Notes under the pieces: generated by a model
Seen by the model: only the letters and a program-made list of their open reading frames with translations
The model's database searches: none
Told to the model about the DNA's origin: nothing
Origin: Sphingomonas sp. AR_OL41
GTDB lineage: Bacteria; Pseudomonadota; Alphaproteobacteria; Sphingomonadales; Sphingomonadaceae
DNA: 64,000 nucleotides
Direction of reading: 5' to 3'
NCBI RefSeq assembly: GCF_029911635.1
Contig: NZ_JARYTI010000007.1
Span: 1 to 64,000 of the forward strand
Shown: piece by piece, positions 7,714 to 15,918 of the stretch
Numbering within the stretch: position 1 is the first letter of the stretch
Layout: the number at the start of each line of letters is the position of its first letter
Program-made: the position numbers and the translations under genes

Positions 7714-9978
7714 ATGAAGAGCTATATCATGGGGGCGTCGGTTCTGGCGCTGGCGGCGGCGAGCGCGACACCCGCTTTCGCACAGGAAGCCGCCGCTCAA
7801 TCCAGCGCGGCGAAGACCGAAGACGGCCAGACCGGGCTCAAGGACATCGTCGTCACGGCGCAGCGCCGCAGCGAAAGCGTGCAAAAAGCCGCGCTGTCGA
7901 TCGTGGCGATTTCCGGCGACGATCTTCGCGCCCGCGGCGTCAATAACATCGATGCGCTCGCGCGCCAGACGGCCGGTATCGAGATACAGCCGAGCGGCGG
8001 CCCCTATACCACCTTCACCGTTCGCTCGGTCAGCAACCTGAGCGGCAATGCCTTTTCGGATCCGTCGATCGCGGTGAACGTCAACGGCGTCTACCTCGCG
8101 ACCCCGACGACGTTCCGCGGGCTGTTCTTCGATCTCGACCGCGTCGAGCTGCTGAAGGGGCCGCAAGGCACGCTCTACGGCCGCAACGCGACCGGCGGCG
8201 CGATCAACATCCTGCCGGCCAAGCCGACCTTTACGCTCGGTGGTTATGTCGGTGCGGATCTCGGCAATTACGGCCATTTCGACATCAACGCGGCGGTGAA
8301 CCTGCCCTTCTCCGATACCGTGGCGTTCCGCATGGCGGGGCAGCACGCCAAGCACAGCGGCTATATGAGCCTCGGCACCAATGACGAGGACGTGAACGCG
8401 CTGCGCGCTTCGCTGCTGTTCAATCCGTCGGAAGACGTGTCGATCCTGCTCTCGGCCGATTGGGCACATGAGGGCGGCAAAGGTCCCGGCGCCACGCTGC
8501 GCAAGTCCTGCGCCGCGCTGGGCCGCACCGGGACAAGCTGCTTCGTCGCCGATCCCTATACCGATGTCGGTGACCTGCCGAGCTATTATACGGCGGCCGG
8601 GATCGCCGTGCAGTCGCGCAATCCGTATCTCGACAGCGACTATTATGGTGTCGGCCTGAACGTCGATTGGCGTACCGGCATCGGCACCGTTTCGCTGGTC
8701 GGCGGTTATCGCAAGTCCGACGTGCGCTACAGCAGCACCGCGACGAGCTGGCAGATCCTGGAAAACCAGCATCCCAAACAGAAGTCGCTCGAACTGCGGC
8801 TTGCTTCGCCGTCGGGGCAGCGTTTCGGTTATGTCATCGGCGGCTACTATCTGGACACCGAGATGCACGCCCGCGCCAATGGCGAGAGCGCGACCGGTCA
8901 TAATTACAGCGATCAGATGACCAACCTGTCGGGCTGGACCGGCGCGCTTTTCAGCCAGCTGAGCTTCGCCGCCACCAGCAGCCTCCGGCTCGTGGGCGGC
9001 CTGCGCTACACTTATGAAAAGAAGAACTCCAACAGCAACCGCTACCGGATTCTCGCGAACGGCCCGGATCCCGTCATCCCGGACGGGCCGACCGGCGCGG
9101 TGGTCAATTCCGTCATCGGATCGCGCGACTGGAACCGGGTTACCTGGAAGGCGGGCGTGGAGTTCGACGCTGCGCCGCGTAGCCTGATCTACGCCAATGT
9201 CAGCACGGGCTTCAAGGCGGGCGGCTTCTATTATGGGCCGCCGGGCTTCACCAGCTATGAGCCTGAAAAAGTGGTTTCCTATGTCCTGGGATCGAAGAAC
9301 CGCTTCGCCAACAACCGGGTGCAGATCAATCTCGAAGCCTTCTACCTTAACTACACCAACCAGCAGGTAAGCTTCGTCAAGCTGATCAGCGGCTCCTCGA
9401 CGCTGGTGACGGAAAACGCGGCCAAGTCGCACGCCTATGGGCTCGATCTCGACACCGAGTTCCTCGCCACCCCGACCACACGGATCGGCTTTCAGGCGCA
9501 GTATCTGCGGTCGAAATACGATAATTTCACCTATCTGACGCTGGCCGCGCCGCCCGCGGCACGCACGAGCTGCGTGGTTTCGGCGGGCTCGCCGCCCAAT
9601 TCGGCGGTGAATTGTTCAGACCAGACGACGTTACGTTCGCCGACCTGGACGCTTGTCGGCAATATCGAACAGGGCTTACCGCTCGCTAACGGCGGCCGGC
9701 TCGTCGCGACGGGCAATGTCCGCTACGAGAGCGATTACCAGACCGACGTTTCGTATCTCCCCGAAGGAATCGCCAACGGCAAGGCCCGCGTCAATTTGAC
9801 CGCCGGTTATGAAGCGCCGCAGAACGCCTTCTCGATCAAGGCCTATGTCGACAACCTCACCAACGTCGTCCAGGTAACGGCGACGACGATGAGCACGAGC
9901 TACGCCGTCAATCAGGCGTTCGGGGCACGCCTGCTGCCGCCGCGGACATTTGGTGTGCGGGCCCAGGCCAAGTTCTGA
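7714..9978 (+). CDS. TonB-dependent receptor 1
   Basis: A 754-residue outer-membrane receptor for energised uptake of a scarce or bulky substrate. A signal peptide is clear (MKSYIMGASVLALAAASATP, cleavage near AFAQ). The plug follows, with DIVVTAQRRSESVQ near residue 45 and the conserved VELLKGPQGTLYGRNATGGA at about 145-165; the rest is beta-barrel, ending in phenylalanine (RAQAKF) as outer-membrane proteins do. A strong ribosome site (GGGGAGG) precedes the ATG. Palindrome C lies ahead, so it probably belongs to the LuxR-linked regulon and imports its substrate. It overlaps no neighbour; the aldolase gene follows with no promoter-like palindrome and may be co-transcribed. Confidence 0.9.
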   Translation: MKSYIMGASVLALAAASATPAFAQEAAAQSSAAKTEDGQTGLKDIVVTAQRRSESVQKAALSIVAISGDDLRARGVNNIDALARQTAGIEIQPSGGPYTTFTVRSVSNLSGNAFSDPSIAVNVNGVYLATPTTFRGLFFDLDRVELLKGPQGTLYGRNATGGAINILPAKPTFTLGGYVGADLGNYGHFDINAAVNLPFSDTVAFRMAGQHAKHSGYMSLGTNDEDVNALRASLLFNPSEDVSILLSADWAHEGGKGPGATLRKSCAALGRTGTSCFVADPYTDVGDLPSYYTAAGIAVQSRNPYLDSDYYGVGLNVDWRTGIGTVSLVGGYRKSDVRYSSTATSWQILENQHPKQKSLELRLASPSGQRFGYVIGGYYLDTEMHARANGESATGHNYSDQMTNLSGWTGALFSQLSFAATSSLRLVGGLRYTYEKKNSNSNRYRILANGPDPVIPDGPTGAVVNSVIGSRDWNRVTWKAGVEFDAAPRSLIYANVSTGFKAGGFYYGPPGFTSYEPEKVVSYVLGSKNRFANNRVQINLEAFYLNYTNQQVSFVKLISGSSTLVTENAAKSHAYGLDLDTEFLATPTTRIGFQAQYLRSKYDNFTYLTLAAPPAARTSCVVSAGSPPNSAVNCSDQTTLRSPTWTLVGNIEQGLPLANGGRLVATGNVRYESDYQTDVSYLPEGIANGKARVNLTAGYEAPQNAFSIKAYVDNLTNVVQVTATTMSTSYAVNQAFGARLLPPRTFGVRAQAKF

Positions 9979-10072
9979 TGCCGTGGTGGCCATGCGCTGC
10001 AACGGCGAAGCGTTTGGCCACCCGATATCGGCAATCGGCGATGCGATGCCTAACCTGAAGTTGCGAGTGGAT

Positions 10073-10855
10073 ATGACCAACATAATGCCCTCGCGGCCGA
10101 TCGTCGCCGAGGAATGTTCCGAAGCCGAATGGGAGGCACGCGTCGAACTCGCCTGCGCCTATCGCCTGTTCGACTGGCTGGGCATTACCGACCTGATCCA
10201 CACGCACATATCGATCCGCGTACCCGGCCAGCACCAGCAGTTTCTGCAGCTGCCCTATGGCCATCTGTTCGGCGAGGCCCGTGCGTCGCAGATGGTGAAG
10301 TGCGATGTCGCCGGCACGATCATTTCCGATCCGAGCGGCCTCGGAATCAGCGTCGGCGGCTTCTGCATCCACAGTGCGATCCATATGGCGAAACCGGGCG
10401 CCGCGTGCGTGATGCATGCCCACACCGAAGCCACCATCGCCGTGGCGAACTATCGCAAAGGGCTGTTGCCGCTGAGCCAGCATGCGCTGCGCTTCTATGG
10501 CAGGATCGGCTATCTCGATTATTGCGGGCCGTTCAACAGCCACGAGAAGCGCGCCCGCCTGCCCCAGGCACTGGGCGATGGCGATGTGCTGATGTTGCGC
10601 AACCACGGGCCGCTGGTGATCGGCGCGACCGTGCCGGAATGTTTCTCGCGCATCTACTATCTGGAACGGGCCTGCCGCATGCAGATCGCAACGCTCTCCG
10701 CCTGCACCGATCCCGAGAACGACTTGGTCTGGCCGAGCGAGGAGGATTGCATCTTCATGGCGCGCGCCTTTCAGGGCGGCGAGAGCGTCATTGCGCGGGA
10801 ATGGGGCGCGCTGCGGCGCATGCTCGATACCGCCGGCGCCGACTATGCAATTTGA
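10073..10855 (+). CDS. Class II aldolase/adducin family protein
   Basis: A 260-residue protein of the fuculose-aldolase fold, which uses zinc to cleave or epimerise hydroxylated carbonyl compounds. Visible features are LGITDLIHTHISIRVPG near the N-terminus, the HxH zinc ligands in MHAHTEATIAVA, and a third histidine in LRNHGPLVIG. I chose the ATG at 10073, which follows GAGTGG; ATGs at 10046 and 10085 are alternatives. It lies 95 bp behind TonB receptor 1 and ends one base before the convergent monooxygenase gene. Members in catabolic clusters often act as decarboxylases or aldolases on aromatic side chains, but the reaction here is unknown. Confidence 0.8.
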   Translation: MTNIMPSRPIVAEECSEAEWEARVELACAYRLFDWLGITDLIHTHISIRVPGQHQQFLQLPYGHLFGEARASQMVKCDVAGTIISDPSGLGISVGGFCIHSAIHMAKPGAACVMHAHTEATIAVANYRKGLLPLSQHALRFYGRIGYLDYCGPFNSHEKRARLPQALGDGDVLMLRNHGPLVIGATVPECFSRIYYLERACRMQIATLSACTDPENDLVWPSEEDCIFMARAFQGGESVIAREWGALRRMLDTAGADYAI

Positions 10856-10856
10856 G

Positions 10857-11873
10857 CTAGGCGGCCACTGAAAGGTCGCGGTCAAACATCGGCATGATCT
10901 CGGTGGCGAACTGTTCGAGGCTGCGCAGGTCGCCCGTGGCATCGAGCAAAAGGACATATTCCACGCCCTTGGCCTGCAACCGCTCCAGTCGCGCCACGAT
11001 CTGTTCGGGCGTGCCGATCAGCCAGATGTCGTCCGGATCGCCGGTCGCCATCGGCGGCCGGTGCACGCCCTCGGTCGGCTGGTTCGGATCGGAAGAAAGC
11101 TTGCGATTGTTGGCAAGGACATGCTGGTGATGGGCGAGCGCATCGCGCGTCTCGGCTTCGTCACGCGTCGCATGGAAGGCGCGCGTCACCCCGACCCGCA
11201 TCGGGTCGAAGCTCTTGCCCTGTTCCCGCACCGCATCGCGATAGACCGAGAGCCGCGACCCGATCTGGCCCGAATCACTGAACTGGTCGAGCAACAGAGA
11301 GTTTCCCTCCAGCGCCGCCTTGCGCGCCGAGGCGTCGCTGCCGGCGGCGATCCACACCGGGGGATGCGGCTGCTGGACCGATCGTGCGTCGATGACCGCA
11401 TCGGTGAACTGCCAGAAGCGGCCCTGGTGCGAGAACCTGCCCGGGGCCGCCCATGCCTTGCGCAGCACCGCGACCGCTTCGTCGAAGCGCGCCTGCAATT
11501 CTTCACCCGGGATGCCGAAGCCCTGGCACTCGACGAAACGGAAACCCCGGCCGATGCCGCAATCGAAGCGGCCGTCGGACAACAGGTCGACGGTGCCGAC
11601 CTCCTCGGCGAACAGCAGCGGATTGTGCCACGGCAGGATGGCGACAGCGGTGCCCAGGCGGATCGTGTTGGTGCGCGCGGCGAGATGCGACAGAACCATC
11701 ATCGAGGAGGGGATTTGCGGCAATCCGGTGAAATGATGTTCGGTGAGGAAGACCGAGGCGAAGCCGAGTTGCTCGGCGCGCACGACATAGTCGATCACCT
11801 GGTGCAAAATCGCGCGATGATCGTCCGCCACCGACGGGTTTTCCCAGATGCCCAGGAACAGGCCGAATTTCAT
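10857..11873 (-). CDS. Luciferase-like flavin-dependent monooxygenase
   Basis: A 338-residue TIM-barrel protein of the bacterial-luciferase family, which uses reduced FMN from a partner reductase to oxygenate a substrate. Features are KFGLFLGIWE at the start, TEHHFTGL (about residue 48), RLGTAVAILPWHNP and the GRFDCGIGRGF segment typical of this family. I start at the ATG at 11873 because the frame upstream (to 11972) has no domain and overlaps the second LuxR gene's leader. A TGTCC-N10-GGACG palindrome is centred 64 bp ahead. No flavin reductase is present in the window, so that partner must be elsewhere. Confidence 0.85.
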   Translation of the reverse strand: MKFGLFLGIWENPSVADDHRAILHQVIDYVVRAEQLGFASVFLTEHHFTGLPQIPSSMMVLSHLAARTNTIRLGTAVAILPWHNPLLFAEEVGTVDLLSDGRFDCGIGRGFRFVECQGFGIPGEELQARFDEAVAVLRKAWAAPGRFSHQGRFWQFTDAVIDARSVQQPHPPVWIAAGSDASARKAALEGNSLLLDQFSDSGQIGSRLSVYRDAVREQGKSFDPMRVGVTRAFHATRDEAETRDALAHHQHVLANNRKLSSDPNQPTEGVHRPPMATGDPDDIWLIGTPEQIVARLERLQAKGVEYVLLLDATGDLRSLEQFATEIMPMFDRDLSVAA

Positions 11874-11927
11874 ATGCGCTCTCCGCTGCGTGCGCACCGG
11901 GCAATAGCCCGCCACGGCGGCACGCGC

Positions 11928-11947
11928 TGTCCACCGGCTTGGGGACG
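11928..11947. promoter_or_regulatory. Palindromic operator E (TGTCC-N10-GGACG)
   Basis: One mismatch from the full palindrome. The centre, 11937.5, lies 64 bp ahead of the monooxygenase start (minus strand) and 34 bp ahead of the LuxR regulator 2 start (plus strand), so one site could serve pathway activation and autoregulation. Confidence 0.6.
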
Positions 11948-11971
11948 GCACCGCTTGTCGGGGAGGCGGCA

Positions 11972-12751
11972 ATGACGCTTCTCCGGCGTATCGAGGCGGA
12001 CCCTATCGTGCCCGAGGTGCTGCCAGCGTTCCTTGCGGCATTGCGGATGGTCGGCTGCGCGGGATTTTATCGCACCTTCATTCGTGTCCTGAAGGACACC
12101 GTACCCGTCGATCGGCTGTACCTGATCGAGGGCGCAGCCGGCGCGGTGCCGCTGATCGCCGAAACCGAGCCCGAAAAGCCGCCGGTTCCGGCATCGACCT
12201 ATATCAGTCAGTTTCTGCCGTCGGACCCGTTGCAGGCCGCGATCGACATGGTGCGCGACCCGGCGGCGGTGGTCCGGTTGCAGGTATCGCCGCGCGACAT
12301 CGTCGTTCCGCGCTACCGCGCGATGCTCGAGCGGGCCGGCGTGGTCGAGCGGGTCTCCTTCGTACAGCAGCACGACAAGGCATGGCGTTGCCTGACCGTT
12401 GTGCGGCGAGCACCGTCGGCAGCCTTCGGCGCCGCCGAGCTCGACTGGCTCGGAGGTTTCTTCCGGCTCGCAACCGCGTTGATCGACCGGCATCGCCTGC
12501 TGGTCGGCGAGGTGGTGCAACACCGTGCGGACCGCATCGCCGAGCTTGAGGCGCGTTTCACGCTGGGCTTCCCCGCACTTACCCCTCGGGAAACGCAGGT
12601 CTGCGCGCGCGCGGCGATCGGCGTGTCGATCGAGGGGGCAGCCCTCGATCTCGGCATCGGCATCTCCTCGGTGCTGACCTATCGCAAGCGCGCCTATCGC
12701 CGGCTGGGCGTGACCAGTGCCTATGAACTGGCGCGTCTGGTGATGCGCTAA
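11972..12751 (+). CDS. LuxR-type transcriptional regulator 2
   Basis: A 259-residue paralogue of the regulator at 6808. The GerE helix-turn-helix is at about residues 195-255 (LTPRETQVCARAAIG, then SSVLTYRKRAYRRLGVTS). The sensing half differs more between the two proteins than the DNA-binding half, which suggests different ligands but similar operators. I chose the ATG at 11972, preceded by GGGGAGG; the ATG at 11939 would give an extra 11 residues and lie inside operator E. A hairpin GTGTCC-TGAA-GGACAC inside the gene is probably chance. Confidence 0.8.
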   Translation: MTLLRRIEADPIVPEVLPAFLAALRMVGCAGFYRTFIRVLKDTVPVDRLYLIEGAAGAVPLIAETEPEKPPVPASTYISQFLPSDPLQAAIDMVRDPAAVVRLQVSPRDIVVPRYRAMLERAGVVERVSFVQQHDKAWRCLTVVRRAPSAAFGAAELDWLGGFFRLATALIDRHRLLVGEVVQHRADRIAELEARFTLGFPALTPRETQVCARAAIGVSIEGAALDLGIGISSVLTYRKRAYRRLGVTSAYELARLVMR

Positions 12752-12759
12752 AGACGCTC

Positions 12760-12779
12760 GGTCCCTCAGCCAGAGGACA
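12760..12779. promoter_or_regulatory. Palindromic operator D (GGTCC-N10-GGACA)
   Basis: One mismatch in the left arm; the centre, 12769.5, is 63 bp ahead of the ThDP enzyme start at 12833. It would control the operon of the exported enzyme and its two cytochromes. Confidence 0.6.
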
Positions 12780-12832
12780 GCGCCGGACGACCCCAAAAGC
12801 TAATATCGCCCGATCTGGCAGCATGGCCGGGC

Positions 12833-14779
12833 ATGGAGACAGTTTTGAGCGACGCGAAAATGGGTGCCGATCGTCGCCAGTTGCTCAAGGGTCTTTCAAT
12901 GGGCGGCCTGGCCATCGCCATGGCGCCGCGCGACGCGGCAGCGGAACAGCATGCCGCGCGCGCAAAGGCCGGCTCCAGCGTACCGATCGCGCCGTCCGCG
13001 GCACTCGAGGTCGATCCCGCGCCGTCGGCGCCGACTGCGGCGCCTGCCCCGGCTGGACTGGCGGCGCCACCAAGCGCACGGCCCAAATATGTCAGCGATT
13101 TCATGGTCGATGCCCTGCAGACCTTGGGGATTACGACCGTCGCGGAAATTCCCGGCAGCACCTTTGCCGCGTTGCAAGAATCGGTGATCAATCGCGGCAT
13201 GCTCAGCGATCCGGCCATGACGATGTTCGGCGTCACGCATGAAGAGATTTCGGTCGCCTTCGCGCATGGCTATGCGAAAGTGACCGGCGAGCCCGCCGCC
13301 GCGATGGTGCATTCCACGGTCGGCCTGCAGCACGCGTCGATGGCGATCTACAATGCCTGGTGCGACCGCGCGCCGGTGATGGTGCTGAGCGGTTCGGTCA
13401 CCAATCCCGAGGGACGCGAGAGCTGGGTCGACTGGTTGCATGCGGTCAGCGACGGGCCGGCGTTGACGCGGGATTTCACCAAATTCGACGAGACGCCGCG
13501 GACGATCGGCCATTTCGCCGAATCGCTGATGCGCGGTTATCAGATGGCGATGGTCCCGCCGCAGGGGCCGGTGGTGCTCGCGCTCGATCTCGACCTGCAG
13601 GAGCAGGAGATTGCGGCAGGCACGCCCTTGCCGAAGGTGCGCAAGCCTAAGGTAAGCGCACCGCAGGGCGATCTGGGTGCGGTCCGGGAAGCGGCCGCGA
13701 TGTTGGCCAAGGCGAGCGCGCCGGTCATCATCGCCGATCGCGCGATCCGCAGCGAGGCCGGCATGGCGTTGCTCGTCGAACTGGCCGAACTGCTGTCTGC
13801 CGCGGTGATCGACGCCGGCGGGCGCATGAACTTTCCCTGGCGCCATCCGCTCAACCAATCGTCGCGCAAGACGACCGCGCTGCGCCAGGCCGATGTCGTG
13901 CTCGCACTCGAAGTGCAGGATCTCGCGGGCACGGCAAAGCCCGCGACCACGGCGCGAAAGATCAGCATCAGCACCTATGACTATTATCTCAAGGCCAACT
14001 ACCAGGCGTTCGAGGCGCTGGCCGAAGTCGATCTCGCCATTGCCGGCGATGCCGAGGCGACGCTGCCATCGCTGATCGAAGCCGTCCGCCAGGCGCTTGC
14101 GGTAGAGGGCCGTGCGGCGCGCGAGGCGCGCGCGGCGAGCCTGGCCAGCGCGCATCTGGCGGCGCTCGCCGCGTCACGCGAGGCGGCGGCAATCGGCTGG
14201 GACGCGCAACCCATCACCACCGCGCGCGTCTGGGCCGAACTTTACGATCAGGTTCGCGACAAGGACTGGGCGCTGCTTGGCGGCTGCCATTTCGAAGGTT
14301 TGTGGCCACAGCAATTGTGGGATGCCAGGAAGCAATATCAGTTCATCGGTGATTCCGGCGGCTATGGTCTTGGTTATCTTCCGGGTGCCGCAGTCGGCGC
14401 GGCCTATGCGCACAAACAGCATGGCCGGCTGCCGATCGTTTTCGGTGGCGACGGCGATTTCATGATGGCGCCAGGCGCGCTGTGGACGGCGGCCAATCAC
14501 CAGATCCCGTTGCTTTATCTGGTGCACAATAATGGCGGCTACCACCAGGAGATCATGAAGATCCAGCAGCAGGCCAATGCGCGCAATCGCGGCGTGCGCC
14601 GCGCAACGACGGGCTGCGTGCTGCCGCATATCGACTATAGCCAGTTGGCGCGCGGTATGGGCGTCGCGGCGCAGCGGGTCACCGACCCCGCCGATCTGCG
14701 CGCCGCGATCCGGCGCGGGCTCGACATCGTGTCGCGCGGCGAGCCCGCCTTGATCGATGTCGTTTCGCAGGGACGCTGA
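12833..14779 (+). CDS. Tat-signal-bearing ThDP-dependent enzyme, acetolactate-synthase-like
   Basis: A 648-residue thiamine-diphosphate enzyme of the acetolactate synthase/pyruvate oxidase fold. Residues 12-33 form a twin-arginine signal (DRRQLLKGLSMGG, then LAIAMAP, likely cut after AAA near residue 37), and a Pro/Ala-rich linker fills 45-83 before the PYR domain begins at about 85. The catalytic glutamate is E137 in THEEISVAFAHGYA, and the cofactor motif GDG (539-541) is followed 24 residues later by NN (566-567), the canonical spacing. The middle domain carries SWVDWLH and FTKFDETP. Such enzymes make or break carbon-carbon bonds next to a carbonyl, often decarboxylating 2-oxoacids. Export is unusual for the fold; the two cytochromes c that follow after 3 bases suggest oxidative chemistry in the periplasm. 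Substrate unknown. Confidence 0.85.
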   Translation: METVLSDAKMGADRRQLLKGLSMGGLAIAMAPRDAAAEQHAARAKAGSSVPIAPSAALEVDPAPSAPTAAPAPAGLAAPPSARPKYVSDFMVDALQTLGITTVAEIPGSTFAALQESVINRGMLSDPAMTMFGVTHEEISVAFAHGYAKVTGEPAAAMVHSTVGLQHASMAIYNAWCDRAPVMVLSGSVTNPEGRESWVDWLHAVSDGPALTRDFTKFDETPRTIGHFAESLMRGYQMAMVPPQGPVVLALDLDLQEQEIAAGTPLPKVRKPKVSAPQGDLGAVREAAAMLAKASAPVIIADRAIRSEAGMALLVELAELLSAAVIDAGGRMNFPWRHPLNQSSRKTTALRQADVVLALEVQDLAGTAKPATTARKISISTYDYYLKANYQAFEALAEVDLAIAGDAEATLPSLIEAVRQALAVEGRAAREARAASLASAHLAALAASREAAAIGWDAQPITTARVWAELYDQVRDKDWALLGGCHFEGLWPQQLWDARKQYQFIGDSGGYGLGYLPGAAVGAAYAHKQHGRLPIVFGGDGDFMMAPGALWTAANHQIPLLYLVHNNGGYHQEIMKIQQQANARNRGVRRATTGCVLPHIDYSQLARGMGVAAQRVTDPADLRAAIRRGLDIVSRGEPALIDVVSQGR

Positions 14780-14782
14780 AGC

Positions 14783-15142
14783 ATGATGAAAGAATCCGTC
14801 GCCCTCGCGATGCTCGCGCTGGCCGCTGCCGCTCCGATCCCGGCACAGCAACCCAGCATCCCGGCGGGCGACCCGCATAAAGGTCGCCGCGATTTCCAGG
14901 AAAATGGCTGTTACGCGTGCCATGGTACGGTCGGGCATGGCGGCGGCTGGCAAGGGCCGAAGCTCGCGCCCGACCCCCTTCCCTACGAGGCGTTCCTCGC
15001 GCAGCTTCGCGAGCCTGCGCGCGCCATGCCGGCTTATTCGCGCGAGGTGCTCAGCGATGCCGATGCAAAGGACATTTACGCCTATTTGCGGTCTATCCCG
15101 CGCGGCAAGGCGGCGGCGCAGATCGGGATTCTGAACCGATGA
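14783..15142 (+). CDS. Small periplasmic cytochrome c (1)
   Basis: A 119-residue monohaem c-type cytochrome. A signal peptide (MMKESVALAMLALAAAAPIP) is followed by the haem site CYACH (Cys43, Cys46, His47) and a likely Met82 axial ligand in RAMPAYS. It starts 3 bases behind the ThDP enzyme and overlaps the next cytochrome by 4 bases, so all three are translationally linked. It should accept or relay electrons in the periplasm, here perhaps from the exported ThDP enzyme. The start could also be the second ATG at 14786. Confidence 0.85.
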   Translation: MMKESVALAMLALAAAAPIPAQQPSIPAGDPHKGRRDFQENGCYACHGTVGHGGGWQGPKLAPDPLPYEAFLAQLREPARAMPAYSREVLSDADAKDIYAYLRSIPRGKAAAQIGILNR

Positions 15143-15516
15143 AACATTTGCGCATCCTGGCCGCGATAGCGGCGATGGTTTCGACTGGTGTCCTGGCACG
15201 CGCGGAAGCGGGCCCAACGAGGCCCGTCACGGGGCAGGCGCTGTTTCAGGCGCATTGTGCGGCATGTCATGGTGCCGACGGTTCGGGCGCCGCTGGCCCG
15301 GACCTGCACGGCGTCGTTAACCGCCCTGCCGCCGGCGTTCCCGACTTTGCCTATTCGGCGGCGCTGCGCCGCTCGGGCAAGATATGGACGCCCCGCGAAC
15401 TGCAGGCGTTTCTGATCCGGCCACAGGCTGCGGTTCCCGGCACGCGCATGGCCTATCCCGGTGGCACGGCTGCCGACGCGGCGGCGATTGTCGTTTATCT
15501 GGGCACACTCAACTAA
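15139..15516 (+). CDS. Small periplasmic cytochrome c (2)
   Basis: A 125-residue class I cytochrome c. Signal peptide at 1-24 (MKHLRILAAIAAMVSTGVLA), haem motif CAACH (Cys40, Cys43, His44), the usual GxGAAGPDLHGV stretch after it, and a Met104 ligand in GTRMAYPG. The ATG overlaps the preceding stop (ATGA). I preferred this start over the long upstream frame because it gives a signal peptide. Together with the first cytochrome it could pass electrons to a terminal oxidase or the bc1 pool. Confidence 0.88.
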   Translation: MKHLRILAAIAAMVSTGVLARAEAGPTRPVTGQALFQAHCAACHGADGSGAAGPDLHGVVNRPAAGVPDFAYSAALRRSGKIWTPRELQAFLIRPQAAVPGTRMAYPGGTAADAAAIVVYLGTLN

Positions 15517-15546
15517 TCCCGCCAGCCAACAACGGAGAATATCGAG

Positions 15547-15918
15547 ATGACGGACAGCAGCGACCGCGAACAGGCGGGCCTGAAGATCATCGAGCAGCTC
15601 GGCTGGGGCCAGAATGAGGGGGTGCGCGAGCTCGACGAGGATCTGTGGCGGATCATCTCGGAAGCCAATTTCGGCACGATCTGGGCGCGACCGGGCCTGT
15701 CACTCAGGGATCGCGAACTGATCTGCATCTCGATCCTGATCGCGATCGGCGCGCACGGCGTCGCCATTCATTTCAAGCACGCGCACAATCTCGGCATTAC
15801 CGATGACGAATTGAAGGAAATCATCATCCAGACAATTCCCTATGCCGGCCTGCCGCGGGCACTGAGCGCAATGGCGCTTTTTCGGCGCATTCAGCAAGGT
15901 GCCGAGCTGGAACTCTGA
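15547..15918 (+). CDS. Carboxymuconolactone decarboxylase family protein
   Basis: A 123-residue all-helical protein of the CMD/AhpD family. The segments RPGLSLRDRELICISIL and AIGAHGVAIHFKHAHNLG followed by TDDELKEIIIQT and YAGLPRALSA match the gamma-carboxymuconolactone decarboxylase type rather than AhpD, since the CxxC pair is absent. Family members decarboxylate or isomerise ring-cleavage lactones. A ribosome site (GGAGAAT) precedes the ATG, and the stop overlaps the next start (TGATG). It has no signal peptide, so it works in the cytosol. Confidence 0.8.
   Translation: MTDSSDREQAGLKIIEQLGWGQNEGVRELDEDLWRIISEANFGTIWARPGLSLRDRELICISILIAIGAHGVAIHFKHAHNLGITDDELKEIIIQTIPYAGLPRALSAMALFRRIQQGAELEL

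Noticed and set aside
7357..9432. 691-codon minus-strand open frame opposite TonB receptor 1
   Set aside because: Mirror of a strong receptor gene with signal peptide and plug motifs; no domain of its own.
12084..12099. Palindrome GTGTCC-TGAA-GGACAC inside the second LuxR gene
   Set aside because: It uses the operator half-site words but with a 4-bp spacer and lies in coding sequence; likely chance.
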